From positions 27,476 to 39,875 of the forward strand of contig DGNJ01000097.1 of NCBI GenBank assembly GCA_002388905.1: a stretch of 12,400 nucleotides of DNA, read 5' to 3'. Within the stretch, counting starts at the first letter, position 1, and every line of letters begins with the position of its first letter. The position numbers were made by a program, and so were the translations under genes. This document shows positions 1-6,963 of the stretch, piece by piece. Source of the stretch: Cellvibrionales bacterium UBA4495 (GTDB lineage Bacteria; Pseudomonadota; Gammaproteobacteria; Pseudomonadales; Porticoccaceae). Below the pieces are notes generated by a model. That model worked only from the letters and a program-made list of their open reading frames with translations. It searched no databases and was not told where the DNA came from.

Positions 1-480
1 GGCCAGCTTTTCCAGGGAGGCGACCATTTGCTCCGGGGTGCCCTCGAACAGTCGGCCGCAGCCGCCGGCAAACAGGGTATCTCCGCAGAACAGGGCCGGG
101 TGCCGGTCCAGGCGGGGGCAGTAGTAGGCGATATGATCCAGGGTATGGCCGGGTACCTCGAAGACCTGGAACGCGGCACCGGCCAGGTGAACGGTGTCGC
201 CCTCCCGTAGTCGATTGGTTACCTGGGGGATATTGTCCGACACGGGGCCGTAGACCGGGATGCTGCGGTTGCGGAGCAGGTCGTCGACGCCCCCGATGTG
301 GTCCGGATGGTGATGGGTGATGACGATAGCGGACAGCGTCAGGTCGAGTTTGGCCAGCATCTGTTCCACAGGCGCGGCATCGCCGGGGTCCACCACCGCG
401 GTGTCGCCATCTTCATCGTTGTGCAGCAGCCACAGATAGTTATCGGTAAAGGCCGGGATTCTGTGTACATGGATAGTCAT
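1..480 (-). CDS. gloB: Hydroxyacylglutathione hydrolase (glyoxalase II), 3' end cut by window edge
   Basis: Glyoxalase II hydrolyses S-lactoylglutathione to D-lactate and glutathione, the second step of methylglyoxal detoxification in the cytoplasm. I translated the minus strand from the ATG at 480. The first 160 residues are present and open to the window edge; the full family length is about 255, so the C-terminal substrate-binding region is missing. The start MTIHVYRIPAFTDNYLWLL is typical. The metallo-beta-lactamase metal motif THHHPDH lies at residues 55-61, followed by IGG, then PGHTLDH near 111-117 and FCGDTLFAGGCGR near 134-146. These supply the binuclear metal ligands. GGAGG at 489-485 sits 4 nt before the ATG, which supports this start. 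The gene is divergent from the methyltransferase at 597, the arrangement known from E. coli gloB-yafS. Identification is firm. Confidence 0.95.
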   Translation of the reverse strand, partial: MTIHVHRIPAFTDNYLWLLHNDEDGDTAVVDPGDAAPVEQMLAKLDLTLSAIVITHHHPDHIGGVDDLLRNRSIPVYGPVSDNIPQVTNRLREGDTVHLAGAAFQVFEVPGHTLDHIAYYCPRLDRHPALFCGDTLFAGGCGRLFEGTPEQMVASLEKLA

Positions 481-507
481 CGGACCTCCGTGATCTTGGT
501 TGCCGTG

Positions 508-536
508 TTGTTTCCGGTTCCGAATTACACCATTAT
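508..536 (+). promoter_or_regulatory. Possible sigma-70 promoter for the methyltransferase-rnhA-dnaQ set
   Basis: TTGTTT (508-513), a 17-bp spacer and CATTAT (531-536) give a weak sigma-70-like match facing the methyltransferase, with a start expected near 543. The -10 overlaps the opposite-strand TATAAT of gloB, so one melting site could serve both directions. Both hexamers are imperfect. Confidence 0.28.
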
Positions 537-537
537 A
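532..537 (-). promoter_or_regulatory. Predicted -10 box of the gloB promoter
   Basis: Read on the minus strand, 537 to 532 is a perfect TATAAT, about 50 bp upstream of the gloB ATG. I see no good -35 hexamer at 16-18 bp. TGCC precedes the box, so the TG is one base off the usual extended -10 position. The hexamer overlaps a possible -10 for the opposite gene. Confidence 0.4.
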
Positions 538-596
538 GGCAGCCAGCGCAGCGTCGGCTTCAGACCCATGATGCAACTCTTGTCATTTTATACCCT

Positions 597-1391
597 ATGA
601 GGCGTCCTAACATCGGACTGCGTCAGGCACCGGACCCGCGGGCTCTTGCCGACGACCTGGGAAGGTGGTACCGGACTCCGATCGGGGAAACCCTCCACGC
701 CGTTCAGAAAGAGTTTTGCGACCAGGTTCTGCCGGGGTTGCCGGGTTATCGGGCCATGCTTTTGTCCGCCAGCGGCGACGGCGACCTGCTTGAGTCCGCC
801 GTTCAACTGCATCGGTTTACGCTGGCCCCCCTGCGCGAGGGCAGCGTAGCCGCGGTGAGCGACTACGAGGCACTGCCCCTGCCATCCGATCTACTGGATG
901 TGGCGGTACTGCATCATGTGCTCGACTATTGCCCGCTGCCGCACGAGACACTCAATGAAGTTGCCCGGGCGGTGACTGCGGGTGGCCATATTGTCGTGTT
1001 CGGTTTCAACCCCTTTGGTTGGCTGGGACTGTTGCGATGGCCTGCCGGGTTGCGCTCCGATAGCAGTTTCTGGCGCTGCCGCTGCCTGAGTGCCGGGCGC
1101 GTCATCGACTGGCTGCGGTTGCTGGGGTTCCAGTGCCGGACAGTGCGTAAGGGGGGCTTCATGCTCCCGGTCCAGTCGCGCCGGTTGATATCGGCCTCCC
1201 GGCGCTTTGAGGACTTTTGCCAGCGCAGCGAAATGCCTTTCGGCGCATTTTATATGGTTGTCGCCCAGAAGCTGGTCAAAAAGCCCATCGGTAAACCCAG
1301 GCCGTTGTGGCTGCCCAAGCCTGTCGCACCGCTGACTGTTCGGCACAACGGTCGACCGGAACTGGGGTTCGGAAAGCGGAGGGGTCATTGA
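597..1391 (+). CDS. YafS-like class I SAM-dependent methyltransferase
   Basis: A 264-residue protein of the methyltransferase family usually found between gloB and rnhA (YafS in E. coli). The substrate is not known to me. The SAM-binding motif I is degenerate: near residues 55-66 it reads [11 protein letters not shown], keeping GDG but not the acidic residue and first glycine of the E/DxGxGxG form. The later motifs are good: [20 protein letters not shown] (about 97-116) for the acidic/hydrophobic post-II region, then [19 protein letters not shown] (about 121-139), where GFNP is characteristic. The C-terminus from about residue 220 is basic and probably unstructured. I see no Shine-Dalgarno sequence before the ATG and no alternative in-frame start. 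The TGA overlaps the TTG start of rnhA, so the two are probably translationally coupled. Confidence 0.85.
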   Translation: MRRPNIGLRQAPDPRALADDLGRWYRTPIGETLHAVQKEFCDQVLPGLPGYRAMLLSASGDGDLLESAVQLHRFTLAPLREGSVAAVSDYEALPLPSDLLDVAVLHHVLDYCPLPHETLNEVARAVTAGGHIVVFGFNPFGWLGLLRWPAGLRSDSSFWRCRCLSAGRVIDWLRLLGFQCRTVRKGGFMLPVQSRRLISASRRFEDFCQRSEMPFGAFYMVVAQKLVKKPIGKPRPLWLPKPVAPLTVRHNGRPELGFGKRRGH

Positions 1392-1828
1392 AAAAAGTGG
1401 AGATTTTTACCGACGGGGCCTGTCGCGGCAATCCGGGACCCGGCGGTTGGGGGGCGCTATTGCGCTACGGGAATCATGAAAAGCACCTTTACGGTGGCGA
1501 AAGCCTCACTACCAATAACCGCATGGAACTGATGGCGGCGATCCGGGCCCTGTCGGCAGTCACGGAACCCTGTCGTATTATCCTCACCACCGACTCTCAG
1601 TATGTGCGCCAGGGGGTTACCAGCTGGCTGGCGGGCTGGAAGCGCAATGGCTGGCGCAATGCGGCCAGGAAACCCGTCAAAAACAAGGACCTCTGGCAAC
1701 AGCTTGATGAAGCGACGCAGAAACACCGGATCGAGTGGCACTGGGTCAAGGGGCACAGCGGTCACCGGGAAAACGAAATCGCCGATCAACTGGCGAATCG
1801 CGGTATCGATGAACTGGAGGTACAGTGA
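1388..1828 (+). CDS. rnhA: Ribonuclease HI
   Basis: RNase HI cleaves the RNA strand of RNA/DNA hybrids, removing R-loops and Okazaki primers. The 146-residue protein starts [21 protein letters not shown]. All catalytic residues are visible: D9, E47, D69, H123 and D133, each one position below E. coli D10, E48, D70, H124 and D134. The basic handle region ([20 protein letters not shown]) is also intact. I chose the TTG at 1388 because GGAGG (1378-1382) lies 5 nt upstream and the homologous N-terminus begins there; a longer in-frame extension to 1307 lies wholly inside the methyltransferase gene and adds no family sequence. Start and stop overlaps (TTGA with the gene before, GTGA with dnaQ) make a tightly coupled operon. 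In E. coli rnhA and dnaQ are divergent; here they are co-directional, as in Pseudomonas. Confidence 0.96.
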   Translation: MKKVEIFTDGACRGNPGPGGWGALLRYGNHEKHLYGGESLTTNNRMELMAAIRALSAVTEPCRIILTTDSQYVRQGVTSWLAGWKRNGWRNAARKPVKNKDLWQQLDEATQKHRIEWHWVKGHSGHRENEIADQLANRGIDELEVQ

Positions 1829-2547
1829 GACAAATTGTCCTGGATACGGAAACCACCGGGCTGGAGACGGCCCAGGATCACCGGATTATCGAAATTGGCG
1901 CGGTGGAGGTGGTCAACCGGCGTCTTACCGGGCGCCACTTTCACCGCTATATCAACCCTCAGCGGGCCGTGGACCAGGGTGCCATGGAAGTGCACGGTAT
2001 TACCGATGAATTTCTCAAGGACAAACCCCTGTTCGATCAAATCGCCGGCGAGTTCCTGGCATTTATCGAGGGGGCTGACCTGGTTATACACAACGCGCCC
2101 TTCGACGTGGGTTTCATCAACCATGAATTTGCCAAGCTGGGGCAGGCATACGGTAAGGTCCAGGACTATTGCACGATAACCGATACCCTGGCCATGGCCC
2201 GGCAGTTGCACCCGGGCCAGAAAAACAATCTGGATGCGCTGTGCAAGCGTTACGATGTGGACAACACCTCCCGGGACCTGCACGGCGGCCTGCTCGACGC
2301 CGAAATCCTGGCGGATGTCTACCTGGCCATGACGGGCGGCCAGGTGGACCTGGGGCTCAAGGGGGAGAGTGCCAAGGCGATGGCCGAAGCGGGGGAGGCG
2401 GTGCGCCGGCTGCCCGGCGACCGCGAGCCTTTGCCGGTTATCCGGGCCAGTGGAGAAGAGTTGAACGCCCATCAGGCACTGCTCGAAACCATCGCCGGGG
2501 AGAATGGCGGCGCCTGCCTGTGGCGCGGGGAGGTGCCATCCTCCTGA
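1825..2547 (+). CDS. dnaQ: DNA polymerase III epsilon subunit, 3'-5' proofreading exonuclease
   Basis: DnaQ is the proofreading exonuclease of the replicative polymerase core. The 240-residue protein (E. coli 243) has the DEDDh motifs: Exo I DTETTG with D7 and E9, Exo [10 protein letters not shown] with D94, and Exo [18 protein letters not shown] with H153 and D158, which match E. coli D12, E14, D103, H162 and D167. After the nuclease domain, QVDLGL at about 173-178 fits the beta-clamp-binding motif that sits at this place in epsilon. The rest of the C-terminus would be the alpha-binding tail. The start is GTG at 1825 with GGAGG (1816-1820) 4 nt upstream, inside the end of rnhA; the overlap is GTGA. 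The HHH-type tail of other DnaQ-like exonucleases and a GIY-YIG domain are absent, which supports the true epsilon subunit. Confidence 0.95.
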   Translation: MRQIVLDTETTGLETAQDHRIIEIGAVEVVNRRLTGRHFHRYINPQRAVDQGAMEVHGITDEFLKDKPLFDQIAGEFLAFIEGADLVIHNAPFDVGFINHEFAKLGQAYGKVQDYCTITDTLAMARQLHPGQKNNLDALCKRYDVDNTSRDLHGGLLDAEILADVYLAMTGGQVDLGLKGESAKAMAEAGEAVRRLPGDREPLPVIRASGEELNAHQALLETIAGENGGACLWRGEVPSS

Positions 2548-2601
2548 TGAGAAGAGTGCCTCAATACGGGGCGGGCGGACAAAGCATTTCCAGGGTGGCA
2601 A

Positions 2602-2610
2602 TGCTATGAT
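2602..2610 (+). promoter_or_regulatory. Predicted extended -10 promoter for fimL-nudC
   Basis: TGC followed by TATGAT (2605-2610) fits an extended -10 element in the 128-bp gap between dnaQ and fimL. No -35 hexamer is visible at 16-18 bp. The start should be near 2617, followed by a leader of about 55-60 nt. ACCGCC follows the box as a GC-rich discriminator, a feature often linked with stringent control. Bases 2590-2616 closely match the promoter at 6912-6938. Confidence 0.5.
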
Positions 2611-2675
2611 ACCGCCTGTCACGGGCAGGAACGAAGCCATCGCGGCCGCCAAGGCCAAGGGAGTTTGTGCATCAT

Positions 2676-4313
2676 ATGACCGGGTTTTCCGCTGATATCC
2701 TCGACATCGTCCACTCGGAAGTGGACGAAAAAATCGCCCAACTGAAAGAGCGGCTGGCGTCGGGCATGCCGGACCAGGGCGATCCCGGTGCCGGTATCAG
2801 GGAGTTGCACGGTGTCGCGGTGATCATGGAGTTGCATGCCCTGATGCCGCTGCTCGATGAAATCGAGATTTTCCTGGAGGTGGCACCCGGCGAGGCTCTC
2901 GCAGACGGCCATGAACTGGCGGATGCGCTGGCAGCCATTTCCCGCCTTTTTGACGTGCTCGAAGATCTCGACAAACTACCCCTGTTCACATTTATTCCTG
3001 AAATCGGCGATTTGCGCAAAAAGCGCGGTAAGCCGCCCGTGTACGAATATCAACTCCTCGGCGAACACCCGTGGCCTGACGCCGGGCGCTTCCGGGGCAG
3101 CACCGAACTGGGCGAAGAAGGCCGTGAGAAACTGCGTCGCCTCAAGCAGGTTTACCAGCTGGGCTTGCTCGATGTACTGCGGGGCGAGAACGCGCAAAAA
3201 GGTGCTGAGCTGATTGCCCGGGTGGCCTCAAACCTCAGAAAGATCCTCGACAGTGAAGCGGAGAAACATTACTGGTCGCTGCTGGCCATGGTGGCCACGC
3301 GCATGGCCGCCGGTGAACTGGCCATCTCGCCGATTCGTGCCAGGTTGCTGTCCGCCGTGGAACGTCAACTGAAAGCGCTGCTCGAGGGGGGAGGTTCCCC
3401 TTACCCACTTGGCTTGTGGCGAGCGTTTGCGGTATTGCTGGCGATGACCCCCGAGCGGGACGACGCGGACAGGGAGTTGCGCTCCTGGGTGGGGGCGCCC
3501 CTGCTCGATTTTACCGACCGGGATATCAAGCGTGTTCGAGACCGACTATTCGGCGAGCCGGCTGTTGTCGACAGCGGCACGCTCGGTGAACTCTCGGAGG
3601 GGCTTGGCGCGTTGCATTCCCTGCTGGAGGTCATTGACAGCCAGGGTGAAATTTCCGATGAAGACTCGGACCGTTTCGCCCGGGAAGTTCGCGAAGTGGC
3701 CTCCCTGTGCGAACAGCTTGGTTTCAACCAGGCAGCCCGGCGCTTTCGCGAACACGCCGCCGTTATACAGGGCGACGAACCCGGCTGGCAGGCCAACAGC
3801 GATTTCCTCAAGGAAACGGCCCACAGTATCCTCTACCTGGAATGCCTGTTGTCCAGGGCCAGGGAAAAAACCGAGCCCGGCGCCGATTTCTTATCCCGGC
3901 TGGATTTCAAGGCCGTCGACGAAGTGGTGGAGGAAAACCTTGCCGGTTCCGGGGTGCATGCCGTCTGGGTCGAATGCCTGGACCGGCTGGCCAGCGCCAA
4001 GGACTACCTGGACGACATAGCCAACGAACTGGCGGGACCGGAAGTGGTGCCTGAGTTGTATGCGCTTTTCACCGATATCAAGGGTGCCGCCACTGTGGTC
4101 GGCGACAGCCAGGTCGTGGATATTGCCTGGCGCTGCCGGGATTTCGTCTCCGACAGCCTGTTTCCCGCCGACAGTCAGGAACCGCGCGGGCTGGCGACGT
4201 TTGCCGATGCGGTGGTAGGCCTGGAAGCGCACTTCGAGAATGCCCTCAAGGGGGATCGCAGCGAACTGCCCCTGGCCATTGCCGACGAGTATCTTGCCAC
4301 CCTGGGAGCATGA
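2676..4313 (+). CDS. fimL: FimL-like type IV pilus/cAMP regulator with degenerate Hpt-type domains
   Basis: A 545-residue acidic, helical protein without membrane segments or signal peptide. It resembles P. aeruginosa FimL (about 556 residues), which is needed for twitching motility and normal CyaB-dependent cAMP, and is related to the N-terminus of ChpA. Near residues 42-63, LHGVAVIMELHALMPLLDEIE resembles the first Hpt-like repeat of ChpA, but the phosphoacceptor His position holds Arg42. Near 466-472, TDIKGAA resembles HTLKGSA, with Thr466 in place of His. A scaffold or binding role rather than phosphotransfer is therefore likely. Position next to nudC agrees with FimL. AAGGGAG at 2657-2663 serves either ATG 2676 (12 nt) or GTG 2667 (3 nt, 548 residues); neither spacing is ideal. 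I chose ATG. Family assignment rests on motif and context, not a search. Confidence 0.8.
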   Translation: MTGFSADILDIVHSEVDEKIAQLKERLASGMPDQGDPGAGIRELHGVAVIMELHALMPLLDEIEIFLEVAPGEALADGHELADALAAISRLFDVLEDLDKLPLFTFIPEIGDLRKKRGKPPVYEYQLLGEHPWPDAGRFRGSTELGEEGREKLRRLKQVYQLGLLDVLRGENAQKGAELIARVASNLRKILDSEAEKHYWSLLAMVATRMAAGELAISPIRARLLSAVERQLKALLEGGGSPYPLGLWRAFAVLLAMTPERDDADRELRSWVGAPLLDFTDRDIKRVRDRLFGEPAVVDSGTLGELSEGLGALHSLLEVIDSQGEISDEDSDRFAREVREVASLCEQLGFNQAARRFREHAAVIQGDEPGWQANSDFLKETAHSILYLECLLSRAREKTEPGADFLSRLDFKAVDEVVEENLAGSGVHAVWVECLDRLASAKDYLDDIANELAGPEVVPELYALFTDIKGAATVVGDSQVVDIAWRCRDFVSDSLFPADSQEPRGLATFADAVVGLEAHFENALKGDRSELPLAIADEYLATLGA

Positions 4314-4320
4314 TGCGGAT

Positions 4321-5163
4321 ATGGCGGAGAACGACCGACTCCTTATTGTTGAACCCGAGGCCTTTGAAAGCACGGCGGGTAACTACCTGGTCACCTGCGG
4401 CAACGATCTTTTGATTCCGGGCGGGCAGGAGTCTCGCCTCTATTGGGCTCACGACCGTCTCGACGATGTCCTTCCCGACCAGACGCCCACCCATTTTCTC
4501 GGCTTTTACAACGACGAACCTTTCTTCACGTTGAACGTGGAGCCGGAGGACTGCCGGCAGCTCGGCGGCGAGAGCTGCAGTCTTTTTTCCCTGCTTGGCC
4601 AGTATCCAGACGGATTTTTCAGGTTGCTGGGCAGAGCGGTGCAGATCAATGGCTGGTACCGGGACCACCGCTTCTGCGGGCGCTGTGGCTCGCCCACCCG
4701 CCGGATTGCCAACGAACGGGCCATGAGTTGCCCCGAGTGTGGCCTGGTGGCCTATCCGCGCCTGTCGCCCTGCATTATGGCGTTGATAACCCGCGGCGAC
4801 AAATGCCTCCTGGCCCGCAACAAGCAGTGGCGACGCAAGGAGTATTTCAGTGTCCTGGCCGGGTTTGTCGAGCCCGGCGAATCCGTGGAGGATGCCCTGC
4901 GCCGGGAGGTCCGGGAGGAAGTGGGCCTCGAAGTGGGGGACCTCCATTATTTCCACAGCCAGCCCTGGCCGTTCCCGGGACAGTTGATGATCGGCTTTTT
5001 CGCCGATTACGGGGGTGGGGAAATTCGCGTAGACGATATCGAGATTGCCGAGGCTCACTGGTACCACTACAACGATCTGCCGCCGGTGCCTGGGGACTTT
5101 TCCTTGTCCGGTCAGTTGATACGCCATTTCGTGCGTGAGTGCGAAGCAAGAAACAGGGGTTAA
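4321..5163 (+). CDS. nudC: NADH pyrophosphatase / NAD-RNA decapping Nudix hydrolase
   Basis: NudC hydrolyses NADH to NMNH and AMP and removes NAD caps from RNA. The 280-residue protein has an N-terminal domain (about 1-115), a four-cysteine zinc site (C119, C122, C137, C140, in FCGRCG and SCPECG), and a Nudix domain. The Nudix box runs from G181 to about 203 (GFVEPGE, seven residues, REVREEVGL). The NudC signature SQPWPFPGQLM begins at S213; most family members have PxS where this has PGQ, a conservative variation. I chose the ATG at 4321, 7 nt after the fimL stop; an in-frame extension to 4240 would sit inside fimL. The only SD-like sequence (GGGAG, 4304-4308) is 12 nt away, so translation probably depends on coupling with fimL. 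Pseudomonas also has nudC beside fimL. Confidence 0.95.
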   Translation: MAENDRLLIVEPEAFESTAGNYLVTCGNDLLIPGGQESRLYWAHDRLDDVLPDQTPTHFLGFYNDEPFFTLNVEPEDCRQLGGESCSLFSLLGQYPDGFFRLLGRAVQINGWYRDHRFCGRCGSPTRRIANERAMSCPECGLVAYPRLSPCIMALITRGDKCLLARNKQWRRKEYFSVLAGFVEPGESVEDALRREVREEVGLEVGDLHYFHSQPWPFPGQLMIGFFADYGGGEIRVDDIEIAEAHWYHYNDLPPVPGDFSLSGQLIRHFVRECEARNRG

Positions 5164-5234
5164 CCGCCCTGGTGGAAACGTCTCGCTCTTTGTCCCCGCG
5201 ACATTACCGGCCTTGAGCACAAGCAAGATTTTGC

Positions 5235-5324
5235 CGCGGCCAGTACCGATGGCAGGTATCGGATGGCGAAAGCCGTTTGTTGACGGGCTTCCTGTTGACG
5301 GACTTCGGGAAACCACTGGCCGCG
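5235..5324 (+). ncRNA. Possible structured RNA in the nudC-yihY gap
   Basis: The 294-bp gap 5164-5457 has no credible gene. It contains a perfect 10-bp inverted repeat, CGCGGCCAGT (5235-5244) and ACTGGCCGCG (5315-5324). Between the arms three further stems can form without conflict: 5246-5250 with 5258-5262 (loop 7), 5263-5267 with 5272-5276 around a GAAA tetraloop, and 5289-5294 with 5306-5311 (loop 11). The result is a four-way junction. Two stems use G-U pairs that would be A-C mismatches in the opposite transcript, so the plus strand is favoured. It could be a small RNA, a nudC 3' UTR element or part of a yihY leader. A chance fold in GC-rich DNA is possible, and I recognise no known RNA family. 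Confidence 0.25.
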
Positions 5325-5406
5325 CAGGGAGGCCGGCCCTCGCCGAGCCGTGCTTTGAAATAGCCCGTCGCCAGCCATAGCCCGGGCCGGGGACGTCGCT
5401 TTAGGC

Positions 5407-5412
5407 TACATT
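5407..5412 (+). promoter_or_regulatory. Weak -10-like box upstream of yihY
   Basis: GGC followed by TACATT matches the -10 consensus at four of six positions, including the important first, second and last bases. No -35 is visible in the GC-rich upstream bases. If used, the yihY leader would be about 40 nt. A competing candidate is TATAAA at 5446-5451, right before the ATG. Confidence 0.22.
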
Positions 5413-5457
5413 ACAGGCATAGTCCGGAATTTTTTAAAAACAACCTATAAATTTCAT

Positions 5458-6834
5458 ATGCGCAGCTATAGCGATTATTACGATCAAGCCAAGCGTTTTC
5501 TGCAGGACGAACTGTGGCGCACCGATGTGGTGTCACTAAGCTGGCCACGGCGCTTTGCCTACCGGCTCGTACGCCTTCTGTTCGTTCTTGGCCAGGAACT
5601 TGCCAGCGGCCAGCTGAATCTGCGGGCCATGAGCCTCGTCTATACGACCCTGCTGTCCCTGGTGCCCATGCTGGCGGTAAGCTTTTCCGTCCTTAAGGCT
5701 TTCGGGGTCCACAACCAGATCGAGCCCGTGTTGCTGAATATCGTCGAGCCGCTGGGGGAAAAGGGCGTCGAGGTGGTCGACAGGATCCTGACGTTTGTCG
5801 AGAACGTCAAGGTCGGCGTACTCGGGGCGGTGGGGCTGGCCTTCCTGATCTATATGGTCATCTCCCTGATTCAGAAAATCGAGAGTTCGCTCAACTATGT
5901 CTGGCATGCCGGTGCCATGCGGCCCCTGTCCCGGCGTTTCAGCGATTACCTCAGCGTCATTCTGGTGGGACCGGTGCTGGTTTTCTCGGCCCTGGGTATG
6001 ACTGCCTCGATGCTCAATACGGAGTTGGTGCAGACCATTCTCAGCATCGAACCCTTCGGCAGCCTGGTGGTGGTTGTCACCAAGGTTTTGCCGTTTTTAC
6101 TGATCGTTCTCGCCTTTTCTTTTGTCTATCTGTTGATTCCCAATACCAAAGTACGCTTTTCCTCGGCACTGGTGGGTGGCGCCGTGGGCGGTGTCCTGTG
6201 GCAGGCGACGGGCCTCATTTTTGCCCAGTTTGTCACCTCGTCCACCCGATACGCGGCGATCTATTCGGGCTTCGCCATCATGGTCCTCTTTATGATCTGG
6301 GTTTACCTGAGCTGGTTGATCCTGCTGCTGGGCGCCGAAGTGGCCTATTTCCACCAGCACCCGGAGCAGATACGGCTGGTGGACAAGCGTACGGCCCTGA
6401 GTGGCCGTTTCATCGAGCATATGGCATTGCTGGTGATGTATTGGGTGGCGCACCGCTTCGTCACCAAAGAGGCGCCCCTGTCGCTGGAAGAATTATCCCA
6501 CCTTGTGGGAATGCCGGGAGACCGCATTGCCGAGACCCTGGAATTGCTGCAGAGGCGGGATTTAGTGGTGGAAACCGGCAGTGATCCGCCGGAATTCCTG
6601 CCTCAACAGGACCCCTCCAGCCTGACTGTTGCCGAGTTTTTCGATCTGGTGCGTCGACCGGATGCCGATCAGACACTCCTTGAAGAGGAAATTAAGTCCG
6701 TTCCCGCCATCGATGCGCTTATCGACAAGGTGGAAGTCTCTGTGAGGGATAACCTCAAGGGGCTCAGCCTGCGCGATCTGGCACTGAAAGCGCCGGACGA
6801 TATAAAAGGACAATCGCCGGACCAGGCTTGGTGA
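5458..6834 (+). CDS. yihY: YihY/UPF0761-family inner-membrane protein with C-terminal helical domain
   Basis: A 458-residue member of the YihY family, once misnamed ribonuclease BN; the function is not settled. About six membrane segments are visible, near residues 57-80, 119-139, 164-185, 202-226, 236-258 and 268-297. Family motifs are present: LRAMSLVYTTLLSLVPMLAV, YLLIPNTKVRF followed by a glycine-rich helix (LVGGAVGGVLW), and YAAIYSGFAIMVLFMIWVY. The N-terminus (about 1-35) is cytoplasmic and charged. From about residue 320 the protein is soluble, and SLEELSHLVGMPGDRIAETLELLQ... near 342-366 has the look of a winged-helix fold, seen in many longer family members. The ATG at 5458 is the only plausible start. 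No Shine-Dalgarno sequence precedes it; the 30 bases before are unusually A/T-rich for this window. Confidence 0.9.
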   Translation: MRSYSDYYDQAKRFLQDELWRTDVVSLSWPRRFAYRLVRLLFVLGQELASGQLNLRAMSLVYTTLLSLVPMLAVSFSVLKAFGVHNQIEPVLLNIVEPLGEKGVEVVDRILTFVENVKVGVLGAVGLAFLIYMVISLIQKIESSLNYVWHAGAMRPLSRRFSDYLSVILVGPVLVFSALGMTASMLNTELVQTILSIEPFGSLVVVVTKVLPFLLIVLAFSFVYLLIPNTKVRFSSALVGGAVGGVLWQATGLIFAQFVTSSTRYAAIYSGFAIMVLFMIWVYLSWLILLLGAEVAYFHQHPEQIRLVDKRTALSGRFIEHMALLVMYWVAHRFVTKEAPLSLEELSHLVGMPGDRIAETLELLQRRDLVVETGSDPPEFLPQQDPSSLTVAEFFDLVRRPDADQTLLEEEIKSVPAIDALIDKVEVSVRDNLKGLSLRDLALKAPDDIKGQSPDQAW

Positions 6835-6923
6835 TCCTGTTGCTGAAATGTATTGCTTCGCCAACCCATTGATAGAGCCGCACTCCGTGAATACCCGTAC
6901 GCATGATAGGCCCAGGTTGGCGG

Positions 6924-6932
6924 TGCTATACT
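6924..6932 (+). promoter_or_regulatory. Predicted extended -10 promoter within an inverted repeat
   Basis: TGC followed by TATACT (6927-6932) is a good extended -10. No -35 is apparent. The start should be near 6939, and GCCGCC follows as a GC-rich discriminator. The box is flanked by TGGCGG (6918-6923) and CCGCCA (6934-6939), an inverted repeat centred on it, which could be an operator. The 183-bp gap 6835-7017 otherwise holds only the short leader ORF at 6964-7011 and a small stem at 6957-6970. Confidence 0.5.
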
Positions 6933-6963
6933 GCCGCCACGGGAAAAGGTCGCGGGAGGCCTT

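Noticed and set aside
2591..2616. Sigma-54 promoter reading of the TGGC...TGC sequence before fimL
   Set aside because: The GG and GC elements are not 12 bp apart as sigma-54 needs; the extended -10 reading fits better.
1786..2658. 290-codon open frame on the minus strand
   Set aside because: Antisense to dnaQ, which has all catalytic motifs. A shadow frame.
4246..5316. 356-codon open frame on the minus strand
   Set aside because: Antisense to nudC, whose zinc and Nudix motifs are intact. A shadow frame.
5135..5380. 81-codon plus frame and a 72-codon minus frame in the nudC-yihY gap
   Set aside because: The plus frame begins inside nudC without a ribosome site, and neither translation shows a recognisable motif or a plausible composition.
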